64,000 nt of DNA from Mytilisepta virgata (lineage: Eukaryota > Mollusca > Bivalvia > Mytilida > Mytilidae): positions 33,308,230-33,372,229 of the forward strand of contig CM051516.1 of assembly GCA_028015205.1 (NCBI GenBank). The letters run 5' to 3'. The notes below the pieces were generated by a model. The model worked only from the letters and a program-made list of their open reading frames with translations, searched no databases and had not been told where the DNA came from. Positions 54,501-64,000 of this stretch are shown here, in pieces. Each line of letters opens with the position of its first letter. Within the stretch, counting starts at the first letter, position 1. The position numbers and the translations under genes are program-made.

Positions 54501-57500
54501 TCAGGCGACATTAAGTGTATTAATATGAAAAGTTACATAACAGGTAACAGATGAGAAATTTAATTTAATTGACAAACGAGATTGCCTTTAATCAGTTATG
54601 TATTATACAAACAATTTTACTTGTAATTACTCTGATTTTTCAACACTCAAATACACGATAGAATTTTTGTCTTTCTGTTGTAATTTTCTGACTTCAGTAA
54701 GATTGAACTGGTCATTGCACGTTATGAATAGGAAAAAGAAATAGTAGTTCATACTTGCAGTATTGTTATTTCATTTTGGTTTAGAAATCTTTCCATTTCT
54801 TTGTATTTTGTACTTGAAAGTAGTTGTTTTTATGTTAAAGACGAAAAGAGTTGCAAACTGTTTTGGAGCATCTCACATAGGAATTTTTTTGTGGTCTACA
54901 TTTACTGACTTCGTTCTTTTACCTAGTTAGAAGATCAATAATTATATCTTTAAAGTTTAATAAGAGAAGTTGTATTAAAAAGAATTATTTATTTCATTCA
55001 AATATTTTAAATTTATTCCTCTTAGACAATGCGATTACCGGTATACAAGTTTATATCAAACTTGCTTTGATTTCATATCCAAAATATACTTCCTGTATGT
55101 AAAAATCAAATAAATTTACTGAAAAATAGTACTTATGTCAATCAGTTTTAGTAAAATTTATGGCTATAGAACCGATGAAATTAATAAACAGTTAATGAAG
55201 ACTGAAAGAAAGTAACTTACGGAAATAAGTTAAAGTTACGGACTGTCACTAGCTGGTCACATTGCTTGTAACTTTGACATTTATTTTATCAAAAGGAAGT
55301 CTTTCCCCCAAAAAGCAATTTGCTGAAATTGGAATACATCTAAAAATGTATTTAGCATTGCAGGCTCTTTCCTTAGGCTGGGTGGAATAAATTTATAATA
55401 TGTTTTGTAAATTTTAGTTGCAGTAGCTTTAGTATTACTGTTGTACCTGGATATTGCTTGTGATAGTAGAGCTCCGTGAGGTCTACTGATACCTGAACCT
55501 TTGTTATCTTCCTAGTTTATGCGAACTAAATAATTGTATGTCTATTTGTAATGATAAGAAATCAGTTGCGAATGAGTATACATGACATAATTGATTTTTT
55601 ACATCTATTTTTTTAAATCAGTAAGGCAAAATGATTCCTCCTTGTACAAACCCTCTTTATAAAGGTAAAGATACCGGTTACACTGTAGTACGCTAACATC
55701 AGTGCTGGAGGTCAGCACTTAATGCTATTATTTTGCCCTCCATCCCGACGCGACCTAGGGACATAGAAATGCTGGGCATCTGTCCATCCGTCCATCCCCA
55801 TTGGAAGCACTCTCACGCCTTCATTTATTTATGGATTTTAATGAAACTAATATGGAAGATGTGTCCTGATGGAAACTTTATTTTGCCCCCCATCCCAACG
55901 CGACCTAGGGACATAGAAATGCTGGGCATCTGTCCATCCGTTTATCCCCATTGGAAGCACTCTCACGCCTTCATTTATTTATGGATTTTAATGAAACTAA
56001 TATGGAAGATGTGTCCTGATGGAAACTTGATCAAGTTTGAATTCATATGAAGTAACATAATTTTTGGCAGAGTTATTGCCCTTTGAACTGAAATTTTGCT
56101 AAAATTGCTTTGTAAGCACTCTCACGTCCACATTTATTTGCGGATTTTGATGAAATTCATATGGAAGATGTGTTTTGATGATATCTAGATCCAGTTCAAA
56201 TTCGATTGCAGGAACATGATTTTTGTCAGAGTTATTGCCCTTTGAACTTTGAAATTTTGTTAAAATTGCCTGTAAGCGCTCTTATGCGCCTTTGTGGATT
56301 TTGATGAAATTCATATGGAAAACATGTTTTGATTATATCTAGATCAATTCAAATTCGGTAACATGACTTTTGGCAAAGTTATTACCCTTTGAACTTTGAA
56401 ATTTTGTTAAAATTGTCTTGTAAGCACTCTCATGACTACATTTATTTTTGATGATATCTAGATCAAGTTCAAATTCCAGTGTTGTAAACATGTGGCGGGG
56501 GACATTGGAACACTGTTCTTTTATTGTTTTTCATCTGGTTGTTCAATAGTATATTACTGTGAAATGTACACATGTATAAATATATTATGATTTCCAAAAC
56601 TTTATGAAGTTTAGCATTATACCGGTAGTGTGTCCACACTTTCTTCAATTGTTTACCTCTTGACATGCTGCGGTTGTATCATGCTAATCTTAGCAAAGCC
56701 GTTTATTTTAAATGCCCATTGAATGGCAAATTAAATCCAGGTGAGTCAACTGACTAAGTTTAAGGTTTATTCCCCACTCCCTAACCCCCTTATCTTTTTT
56801 TTTTTTTTTTTTTTGGAATCTCTTTTAACTTGATAATTGAATATCAGTGCTTTATACATGTATGAGCATAATGGACTAAAACATGGGCAAAGGTCTCATT
56901 TAAAAAAAATTAGATAGAGAATGGACAAAATATGAATGTACAATTCATTGCAATTCTCACTTAATTAGACCAAGATTTTATGCCTGATGTACAGAATGTA
57001 ACATTTGTAAATTTGTTGATAACATTTACATTTTATTACTTGGCATATATTTTATCCATGATCCTGCTGGATAAAAACCATGACTAAAGTATTGATTTTA
57101 TAATATTGACACAGCATTTATTAAATTTTTACACCTTCTGAATTAATTAGTGTATTTTAGTGCACTTTTAACAGAATTTAATTGACTTTGATTTTAAATG
57201 TTAGGAGAAAATTGATTTAAATTCAATATTTTGAGTTCAACATTCTGATATGGCTTTGAGTAAACTATATGCTTCTTTGGTACATTATGAAATGTGTGTC
57301 ATAAATTAGACTTTCTAGTTTTAAAAAAAATCAAACAACATAACAGGATGTGGAGTAATTGCAGGAAAAAACAAGCTGAAACTACATGTATTACTGACTT
57401 TTAATGAAAGTTGTGGTACAAGTCACTGCTATTGTAAATCTTTAACACGTGGACTGATAAGCCTGTTTTTACAGAAGAGAATTTTGCATGACTTTGTAAA

Positions 57501-60500
57501 ATTTGTGTTGCAGTATTTATTTACTAGTAATTTAAAATTGTCTGAGGGTAATTGATTTTGTGGTGATGTAATACTGGATTACATGCTACACAATATTATT
57601 TGTTTTATTGATAAGGTTGTTGATCAGATTTTTTAAATAGCAAATGTGTGTGTTCTTTTGAAATGAAGATTAGTATAATTTATATGATTCCTCATAAGCC
57701 TCAGAAATATTGAGTGGTCATTTCTTATAAGGCTTAGAAAGCATTGAGTGGCTCAGAAAGAGGACAAATATACATAAGGAGCAAACCAATAAATGCAATC
57801 CGTTAGATGAACAAATCCAGGAAGAAAAATAAATAACCACAAGCACAACAAATAAACATTGAAAACTAAAAAAAAATGAACAACACGAACTATAAAAACC
57901 AGGAGTGAACTCAGGTATTCCAGTAGGGTAAGCAGTTCCTGCTCTGTATACGGCACCTGTTGTGAAGTTCAACAAAGTCAATCCGGTGGTAGTCACAAAT
58001 CGGAGGAGGTACTGGTACACAGAATGTTACGATAGTAGGAACAGTGTAACAGTCAATCAAATTTAGAAATATGCTGGTGATACTGGTATATTGCTATTCA
58101 AGAAGTGAAAGTTAACAATAGGAAAGTTGAAGTCATCATGTTTGTCATAAAGTTTTGTATTCAAATGTCCCTCATTGTCTATTTAAAGAAACAAATCCAA
58201 TGTGATTATAGAAACAGATCAACGAGGAGAGGAGCACGTTGGTTCCCATTGGAATGCCGATTGTTTGTTGAAAAATTTGAATGCCAAATTCCACAAATAT
58301 GTTGTTCATGAGAATATCTAACATGTTTGTAATTTCATCTTAAGAATACTTTTTTCAGAATCAGAGTGATTCTTCAAGAAATATAAGCCTTTTCTCTACC
58401 TAAAACTAGAAATTTATACCTGCATGTGCCATTTTTCTTGAAAAATATTGATGAACTAGTTGTTTCAATTGATATTTCTCATAAGGCTTAGATTTAACAT
58501 AGTGAGTGCACATGGTCATAATTCTCATTAGGCTCAGAAAACATTGAGTGGTCATTTCTCATAAGGCTATAAGGCTCAGAAGACATTGAGTGATCATTTC
58601 TCATAAGGCTCAGAACACATTGAGTAGTCATTTCTCATAAGGCTTAGATACATTGTATGGTCATATCAGTTGTAAATCAGATATAAGTAATATTTCTAGT
58701 AACTTGATATCTCAGCTATGTATCATTCTACATAAAGTACATATATACATATAGTTTGCAGAATTTAGGTGGCCTTGTGTTTTAGAAAAGGAAAAAATAT
58801 GAATCAATATTTGCTTCTGCCAGCCTTGATAAATTAAATTTAAAACTTTTAGATATTAATAAATGCTGCATTAGTTCTATTGTAATTTATATATCTGAAT
58901 TTATAACCACGCTAATTAATATGAATTGTTTGCCATATGACATATATAGAGAGGAGACATATAATTGATTCTGTAATTTCATTTTCTGATCACAAGCTGA
59001 AGTCACATTTGTCATGTCTACATTATGAAGAGATATCATTTTATAATTACAGTCTCCAGGCTGATGAAGTTTATAGTATTGATAAATTTCTGACCTTCAT
59101 TTATTCATTGATTTATACTTGATAACAAATTCAGTGCTGTTAGATGTTCATTCGTAGATGGTTTTATGATTTTATCCAATAACAAAACAAATCTAATGTT
59201 CTATTAGGCCTTAACTATACATATCATAATGGATTTTTTAAAAACTTTTCAGTCTTTCCTGTCAACTCTGCTTTTAAGTCTTAACAGCATGAACATGTAA
59301 ATGAATGGTTATTTTTAAGTCCAGTAATCCTAACTGGCTTATTTACTTTTCCATGTAAATCTAATAATTCTAATTTGAATGTTCATTTTTATCTCACCTG
59401 CCCCAAAGGGCCACAATAGCGATTGCCATCACTTGGAATCTGTCGTTTGTTGTCTCTCGTCATCCAGTGTAACCTTTTCTTTATGGATATCCTTTGAATC
59501 CACTGGGCCAGCTGGGACCTAACTGAATATATGATCCTTAGGTGGTCCCCTTCCAAAACCGACTACAAAGTGTCATGGCTGCTGTTACATAAAGTAGAAA
59601 ACAGGGTGGGATAAATCTTATTCTATGAAACTACATGGCCAGATGGAACCAAACTTTGCTGAAATGGTCCCTGTGAAGTTAACTTTCCAAAAGTGTGTCT
59701 GCATGATAACCTGGACTGCCAACCAAGTTGGCTGCCACAGAAGAACTTAGTTTAACACAGCACCGTATGAAAAAATTCACTGAAAAATCTCCTTTTCTGA
59801 AACTACTTGGCCAATTGGATTAAACTAGTTAGCAATTGTCCTTCAGAATTCTGTCTGATAACATGAAATTCTAACGAAGATGACCAAAACAGGAGATCTT
59901 CTTTTAAAGTATGACCATATATGTTTAGGAATATTCACTTTAAAACCTTCTTATTAGCTCATCTAGCCCATCTGTCATTAGCTTCTAGTTTATATTGTGT
60001 CTGATAACCTTGATCAACTACCATGATGGCTCCCACACTTGAACTTACTTAAACACAGGACCCATTGTAGATAATTCACCTAAAAATCTACCCTGAAACT
60101 ACTGAACAGCAATGATATCTATTCTATGACCAATACTGTCAACTGAGATGGTCACCAAGGCATTAGGTAGGAACTGAATGGGAAAATTCACATCATAAAG
60201 TCTTCTTCTGTGAAACGTGATCCAGTTTAAACAAATTTTGGCAGCAATGGTATATTTACATGTAGATGAGATTGCCAATTTTCCTACCGAAGGTCGGTGG
60301 TTCTCTCCGGGTACTCCGGCTTCCTCCAACAATAAAAACTGGCCGCCGCGAAATGGCCAAATGTGCTGAAAATGGCGTTAAACCACAACTAGACAAAACA
60401 TGTAGATGATCCAATATAAAGGAAATTGTCCATTGATCCCTATCACCAACCAAGTAGCCTTTCAGTTACTGAATCCATATGTGTTACAAGGCTCCTGGGA

Positions 60501-63195
60501 ACCTATATTTACTCTTAAGTTAAGTTACAATACATCCTAATGGACTTGTTATATTATAGTATTATTACCTATTGTTTTTCATATTGGCATAGTTACAGGT
60601 CCGAGGTAAGCCATATTTGCCTGAGGCGAAGCCGAAGGCCAATATGGTTTACCGAGGACCTATAAATATGCCAATATGAAAAACATTAGGCAATGATACC
60701 TTTATTAATTAACAGATCTACAATGTTTTCATAGAGGGATAGGATAAATCAAGAGAGTTCCGAAGTACCCTCATATTGGCATTGGTCGTACCCAGTCCAA
60801 TATGGCCCAAATCTCATATTGGCATAGTTTGTGCTTTTATTGTATTGGCAGTTTTTAGCTCACCTGGCCAAAGGCCATGTGAGCTATTGCCATCACTTGG
60901 CGTCCGTCGTCGTCGTCGTTAACAATTTTTCAAAACTCTTCTCCTCTGAAACTACTTGACCAATTGGAACAACACTTGGTATGAAAGTTCTTTGGGGTAT
61001 CCTGCATAGAACTGATATGGGGATTTTTGATCCGTCGAAAAACATGGCCGCTGTTACTAAAAATAGAACATAGGGGTCAGACAACAGTTTTTCGCAAATA
61101 TCTCAAAAATCATTAGGTTACGGCAAATTCTGGCAGGATGAAAGTGTTCAGCATGATGAGAGCTACCTGTGTGCTGATTTTCGTGAAAATCTGTCAACTG
61201 ATGTTAGAGTTATTGCCCTTTTTTGATATTTTTGGCTTTTTTTTATGTTATTATTTCAAAAATCTTCTCCTCTGAAACTACTTGACTAATTAGAACCAAA
61301 CTTGGTATGAATGTTCCCTGGGGTACCCTGCATAGAACTGGTGTGGGGATTTTTGATTCGTCGAAAAACATGGCCGCTGTTACTAAAAATAGAACATAGG
61401 GGTAAATTGCTGTTTTTTGCTAATAACTCAAAAACCGTTACAGATATCGAAAATCTGACATGGGGTAAAATTGATCAGCATGACAAGACCTACCTACCCT
61501 GAAATTTTGAAGGAAATTTCTAAACCCGTTTAGGAGTTATTGCCCTTTTTTCGTCAAATTTTCAAAATTTTAACATTTTTCGTCATTTATCTCCAAAACT
61601 ATTTGAGATAGAAGTGAAATGTAAATTTGAAAAATGTTTGCCATGTTGAGATCTACCTACCCTGAAATTTTAAAGGAAATCCCAAAACCCATCCAGGAGT
61701 TGTTGCCCTTTTTTTGTCAAATTTTCAAAAATTTTTTATTCAAAAATCTTCTCCTCTGAAACCGCTGGGCCCATTGGTTTGAAACTTAATAGGAATGGTC
61801 TATAACATGTCCTCTACAAACGATCCTCAATTTATTTTGATCTGACATAAAACATGGCGGCTGTCATAGCTAAAAATAGAATATAGGGGTGCATGTGTTG
61901 TTTTTGGCTTATAACTTAAAAACCGTTACAGATATCAAAAATCTGACATGGGGTAAAATTGATCAGCATGACAAGATCTACCTAACCTGAAATTTCGAAG
62001 GAAATCCTAAAACCCATTTAGGAGTTATTGCCCTTTTTTTGTCAAATTATCATAATTTAACATTTTTTGTCATTTATCTCCAAAACTATTTGAGATAGAA
62101 GTGAAATCTAAATTTGTAAAATGTTTGCCATGTTGAGATCTACATACCCTGAAATTTTGAAGGAAATCCCTAAACCCATTTAGGAGTTATTGCCCTTTTT
62201 TAATCAATTTTTCAAAATTTAACATTTTTTGTCATTTATCTCCAAAACTATTTGAGATAGAAGTGAAATGTAAATTTGAAAAATGTTTGCCATGTTGAGA
62301 TCTACATACCCTGAAATTTTAAAGGAAATCCGAAAACCCATTTAGGAGTTATTGCCCTTTTTTTGTCAAATTTTCAAAATTTTAACATTTTTGCATTTAT
62401 CTCCAAAACTATTTGAGATAGAAGTGAAATATAAATTGAAAAATGTTTGCCATGTTGAGATCTACTTACCCTGAAATTTTGAAGGGAATCCCAAATTCTA
62501 TTTAGGAGTTATTGGTTTGTGTAATTTGAGGTCGGGTTCTGTTACATTTATTTAAGGTTCACCCTTATTCCTGGTCAATTTTGTCAACTTCCTGCCAGGA
62601 CTACCACCATCAGGGAACATATTTTAACATTAAACCTTATGAAAAATAAATCTTCAACAAATTTTCCCTGAACAATTGAACCAATTGCAACAAACTTGGT
62701 CAAATAGTTGATTACTTGTCCAATGAAAACCAGACTCCAGGTGAGCGATACAGGCTCTAGTGAGCCTCTTGTTTAGTTATTGAGTTCAATATATCCAAGT
62801 TCATTAATTATATATATAATGAATTATTCAGTATTTACAGTGACGTTCTCTGTTTAAATTTAGATATTCTGGGTCATGCTTAAGTCTAGCACCCCTAACT
62901 GGCTTGTTAATATTAACTTAGGTATTTAAACTACTTATAACTGATAATGTTGCTGTCTTTAATTATATCAAGCTGTAGTTACATAGAATCATATTTTCTT
63001 GGTTAGCTAGTTAAATTTTAGCTTTTGCGTGCATGGTTTAGTTAATGGTTGTCTAACAGTTTTAGTCTAGCAATATAACTTTGGAGTCTTAATTGTAGGA
63101 ATGGGTTTATATAATTGATTCTAATTATTGTCCCCCCTTAGTCTTACTCTAAACACATTTTTATTTTGTTTCAGGTGGAGCTTTTGACATTACAG
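51584..63195 (+). CDS. Chorein-N domain protein (VPS13/BLTP type), first exons, continues off window
   Basis: Proteins of this class are rod-like bridges that move lipids between organelle membranes, and the N-terminal chorein domain is the most conserved part. Coding exons: 51618-51711, 52361-52404, 63175-63195, all GT-AG with phases 1, 0, 0. They read MIKNKLDEIIKTYLGKYLD, then KIEYSLLKG, VELTDVSLRPEAI and VELLTLQ. This matches the family pattern of an amphipathic start, YLGKY, LLKG.VEL..L.L and an acidic turn. The start is fixed by an in-frame TGA 33 bases upstream. The exon begins at an acceptor (TTTTGTTTCAG) ending at 51583, so there is a 5' non-coding exon. The paralogue cannot be decided from 53 residues. 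The gene runs past base 64000. Confidence 0.75.
51618..51711 (+). CDS. Chorein gene coding exon 1
   Basis: ATG at 51618, donor AAAAG|GTATGT after 51711, phase 1. Two tiny upstream ORFs precede it (51590 and 51601). The second ends in a TGA that overlaps the main ATG as ATGA. Confidence 0.75.
51960..52045 (+). repeat. Repeat R fragment in chorein intron 1
   Basis: CCTCACCACTGCTCAGTGTCT, then GACTATCC.TACTCTCTGTTG, match the R copies at 1000, 24740 and 45520. Confidence 0.5.
52361..52404 (+). CDS. Chorein gene coding exon 2 (44 nt)
   Basis: Acceptor TATTTTGCAG ends at 52360, and donor ATT|GTAAGT follows 52404. It encodes GKVELTDVSLRPEAI, the conserved second strand and turn of the chorein domain. 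Confidence 0.75.
52420..52690 (+). repeat. Degenerate tandem repeat in chorein intron
   Basis: ATCCCAACATCACATAAC.TGATGAATA.ACAT.TAAAATCC-like text recurs at about 52420, 52555 and 52645, unit about 125 bp. Confidence 0.65.
52768..54045. mobile_element. 1.28-kb element with about 190-bp terminal inverted repeats
   Basis: The left arm 52768-52961 (ATACAATACGACTGATTTAAGC, TCAAAGATAGGTCAAGTCCC) and right arm 53851-54045 are reverse complements, about 80-85 percent. The interior (ORF 53158-53439 included) encodes nothing recognised, so it is non-autonomous. No unambiguous target-site duplication was seen. It lies in the large chorein intron. Confidence 0.85.
54046..55725. other. Chorein intron, no supported feature
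   Basis: Long AT-rich stretch without repeats or exons that I can support. Confidence 0.4.
55731..56480 (+). repeat. 150-bp tandem repeat: two near-identical units plus decayed ones
   Basis: TTTTGCCC(T/C)CCATCCC.ACGCGACC starts units at 55731 and 55881, exactly 150 bp apart and about 98 percent identical. Diverged units (TTGCCCTTTGAACTTTGAAATTTTG, CACTCTCACG) run to about 56480. Because 150 is a multiple of 3, a 105-codon ORF passes through both copies and repeats itself; it is not a gene. Confidence 0.85.
56490..57680. other. Chorein intron, no supported feature
   Basis: AT-rich, with a T-run at about 56797-56814. Nothing coding. Confidence 0.4.
57685..58660 (+). repeat. About 33-bp minisatellite interrupted by retroelement fragment
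   Basis: TCATTTCTCATAAGGCTCAGAA.ACATTGAGTGG-like units occur at 57685-57755 and again at about 58470-58660. The Penelope-like fragment lies between the two blocks. Confidence 0.65.
57745..58330 (-). pseudogene. Penelope-like reverse transcriptase fragment, frameshifted
   Basis: On the minus strand from about 58320: NNIFVEFGIQIFQQTIGIP, then MGTN, a frameshift, and APLLVDLFL before a stop. This is the RT motif block leading up to the catalytic region. An internal deletion then joins KLYDKHDDFNFPIVNF and NSNIPVSPAYF. The 3' part is shared with 12700-13265. Confidence 0.7.
58665..59390. other. Chorein intron, no supported feature
   Basis: AT-rich. ORF 58937-59122 has no recognised domain. Confidence 0.4.
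59391..60250 (-). mobile_element. Family A element (copy A9), reverse orientation, decayed
   Basis: CTCACCTGCCCCAAAGGGCCACAATAGCGATTGCCATCACTTGG-like start (complement of the family A 3' end with its hairpin), then units with GAAACTAC.TGGCCA.TTGGA and CCAA.TTGGCTGCC words. The 5' end was not found. Confidence 0.6.
60270..60397 (+). mobile_element. SINE fragment with perfect 12-bp target-site duplication
   Basis: The body carries GGTCGGTGGTTCTCTCCGGG, TACTCCGGCTTCCTCC and TGGCCGCCGCGAAATGG, then GGCGTTAAACCACAACTAGACAAAA. This is a conserved core seen in many mollusc SINEs. ACATGTAGATGA flanks it at 60258-60269 and 60398-60409, showing insertion by target-primed reverse transcription into family A copy A9 or its flank. 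Confidence 0.85.
60559..60698. repeat. Fold-back element, 65-bp arms
   Basis: GTTTTTCATATTGGCATAG...GGTCCGAGGTAAGCCATATT pairs with AATATGGTTTACCGAGGACC...ATGCCAATATGAAAAAC around a loop of about 10 bp. The words CATATTGGCATAG and CCAATATGGC recur to about 60850, suggesting a related fragment. Confidence 0.85.
60855..62771 (-). mobile_element. Family A element (copy A10), inverted near-copy of A3
   Basis: TTAGCTCACCTGGCC at 60855 and GAGCCTCTTG at 62762-62771 are the complements of the family ends. A GTCGTCGTCGTCG tract, the 327-bp-type units and the AACATGGC-type short units follow in the same order as A3 but with fewer units. The first 120 bases of the 5' end match A3 almost perfectly. Confidence 0.85.
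62772..63174. other. End of large chorein intron, no supported feature
   Basis: AT-rich, with a short (TA)n at about 62810. The polypyrimidine tract of the 63175 acceptor closes it. Confidence 0.4.
63175..63195 (+). CDS. Chorein gene 21-nt microexon
   Basis: The exon has acceptor TTTTGTTTCAG and donor ACAG|GTATGT. It encodes VELLTLQ in phase 0 after the 10.8-kb intron. The next exon should begin with the usual L-P-hydrophobic motif. It is supported by strong splice sites and family spacing, but its length makes it tentative. Confidence 0.5.
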
Positions 63196-63656
63196 GTATG
63201 TAAGAAAATTCACCATACATAATTTCTTAAAAACAGAGATATGTAAATTTTTTTTTTTAATTTGTTCATGCAGTGTTCATTAGGTTTTTTATTGGACAAG
63301 CCCCATAGCCTGAATCAAACAACAAACCTTATAAAGTCAGTATCAAAAACCAGTGGCCATTCTTCTTATTTGGTAATACAGTAAACTCCATTTAATTGGA
63401 TATCTGTAAATAGAATATTCCTCTTATTTGCATAAGACTTCGAAACACCAAACCATTTACCATATAACTCCTGATAATTGCATATTTTTTTTTTACATCA
63501 TGAATTTTTTGCAAAAATCTGATATAAAGTCAAAATTGACTGAACATATCTTATATCTTATTAATCTTATGGAAATTAATAAAACACAATTTAATGGTTT
63601 TTAGATCAAATTAATTAACAAAATTGTTTACAAAGTTCATAATATATATTTTTATA

Positions 63657-63856
63657 TACTGTAAATTCAGATATTATTGCATGCATTTATTATTGCGATT
63701 TTGTCATTTTAGACCAAAATGCAATTTTTAATTTTTATGATATTGTGAAATATCCTGCTTTATTCATATAAAAAATTCCAAAATGCGAGTTCAAATTATT
63801 GCGATTACAACCCTGTCTCATTTTTCGCAATAGCAATAATTTCCAAATTTACAGTA
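63657..63856. mobile_element. 200-bp MITE-like element
   Basis: TACTGTAAATTCAGATATTATTGC and GCAATAATTTCCAAATTTACAGTA are inverted ends with four mismatches. TTATTGCGATTTTGT-like words inside are also inverted. Similar TAAATTCA.AAAT.AATG text occurs at about 13766 and 31308. Confidence 0.7.
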
Positions 63857-64000
63857 GTAATTATCACAAGTAGTGACAATGGAAATGACAATGTGTTTTC
63901 ACATGAAAATAAAGAATTCCACTTAATGTATTAGCATACTACTGATAATTGCATAGTTTATTGGTGTCAGGGTGTATCTGTGGTAGTAACACAGCCTCCC

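Overview
This is a eukaryotic, AT-rich, intron-containing and very repeat-rich window. It most likely comes from a bivalve mollusc, probably a mussel (Mytilidae). The case rests on animal genes with canonical GT-AG introns, mollusc-type SINE, Penelope-like and short inverted-repeat elements, and poly-C, GACGG and GAC low-complexity tracts. Nothing looks bacterial in organisation. The species call is inference.

Four genes are supported. (1) Minus strand, about 301-9110: a FAAP100 orthologue (Fanconi anaemia core-complex subunit) with five phase-consistent exons. Its C-terminal end runs off the left edge, and its N-terminal start is unresolved. (2) Plus strand, 16125-17087: an intronless membrane-anchored protein with a TupA-like ATP-grasp domain. 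(3) Minus strand, 30616-47055: a complete six-exon CLYBL (mitochondrial citramalyl-CoA lyase), plus a duplicated alternative last exon. (4) Plus strand, from about 51584 to beyond the right edge: the first three coding exons of a chorein-N (VPS13/bridge-like lipid-transfer) protein, including a 21-nt exon after a 10.8-kb intron. CLYBL and the chorein gene are head to head, with a TCACGTGA E-box near 47935 between them. The four genes do not form a pathway.

Most of the remaining sequence is mobile or repetitive DNA. Family A elements (at least nine copies or fragments) start C(T/A)AGAGGCTC...CTCACCTGG and end in a hairpin plus CCAGGTGAGCTAA. Four further element types (B, C, D, G), unrelated in sequence, share the plan of inverted terminal motifs and a tandem-repeat core; B, C and D also share a 3' hairpin. 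Also present are Penelope-like retroelement remnants, a SINE with a perfect 12-bp target-site duplication, a LINE reverse-transcriptase tail, several MITE or fold-back palindromes, a 1.28-kb element with about 190-bp inverted repeats, a 38-copy 50-bp minisatellite and a 169-bp tandem array.

The most interesting items are the in-frame tandem exon duplications in FAAP100 and CLYBL, the shared architecture of the repeat families (with a hairpin that seems to co-vary), nested insertions from which empty sites can be read, and the TupA-like gene. No rRNA, CRISPR or confident tRNA gene was seen.
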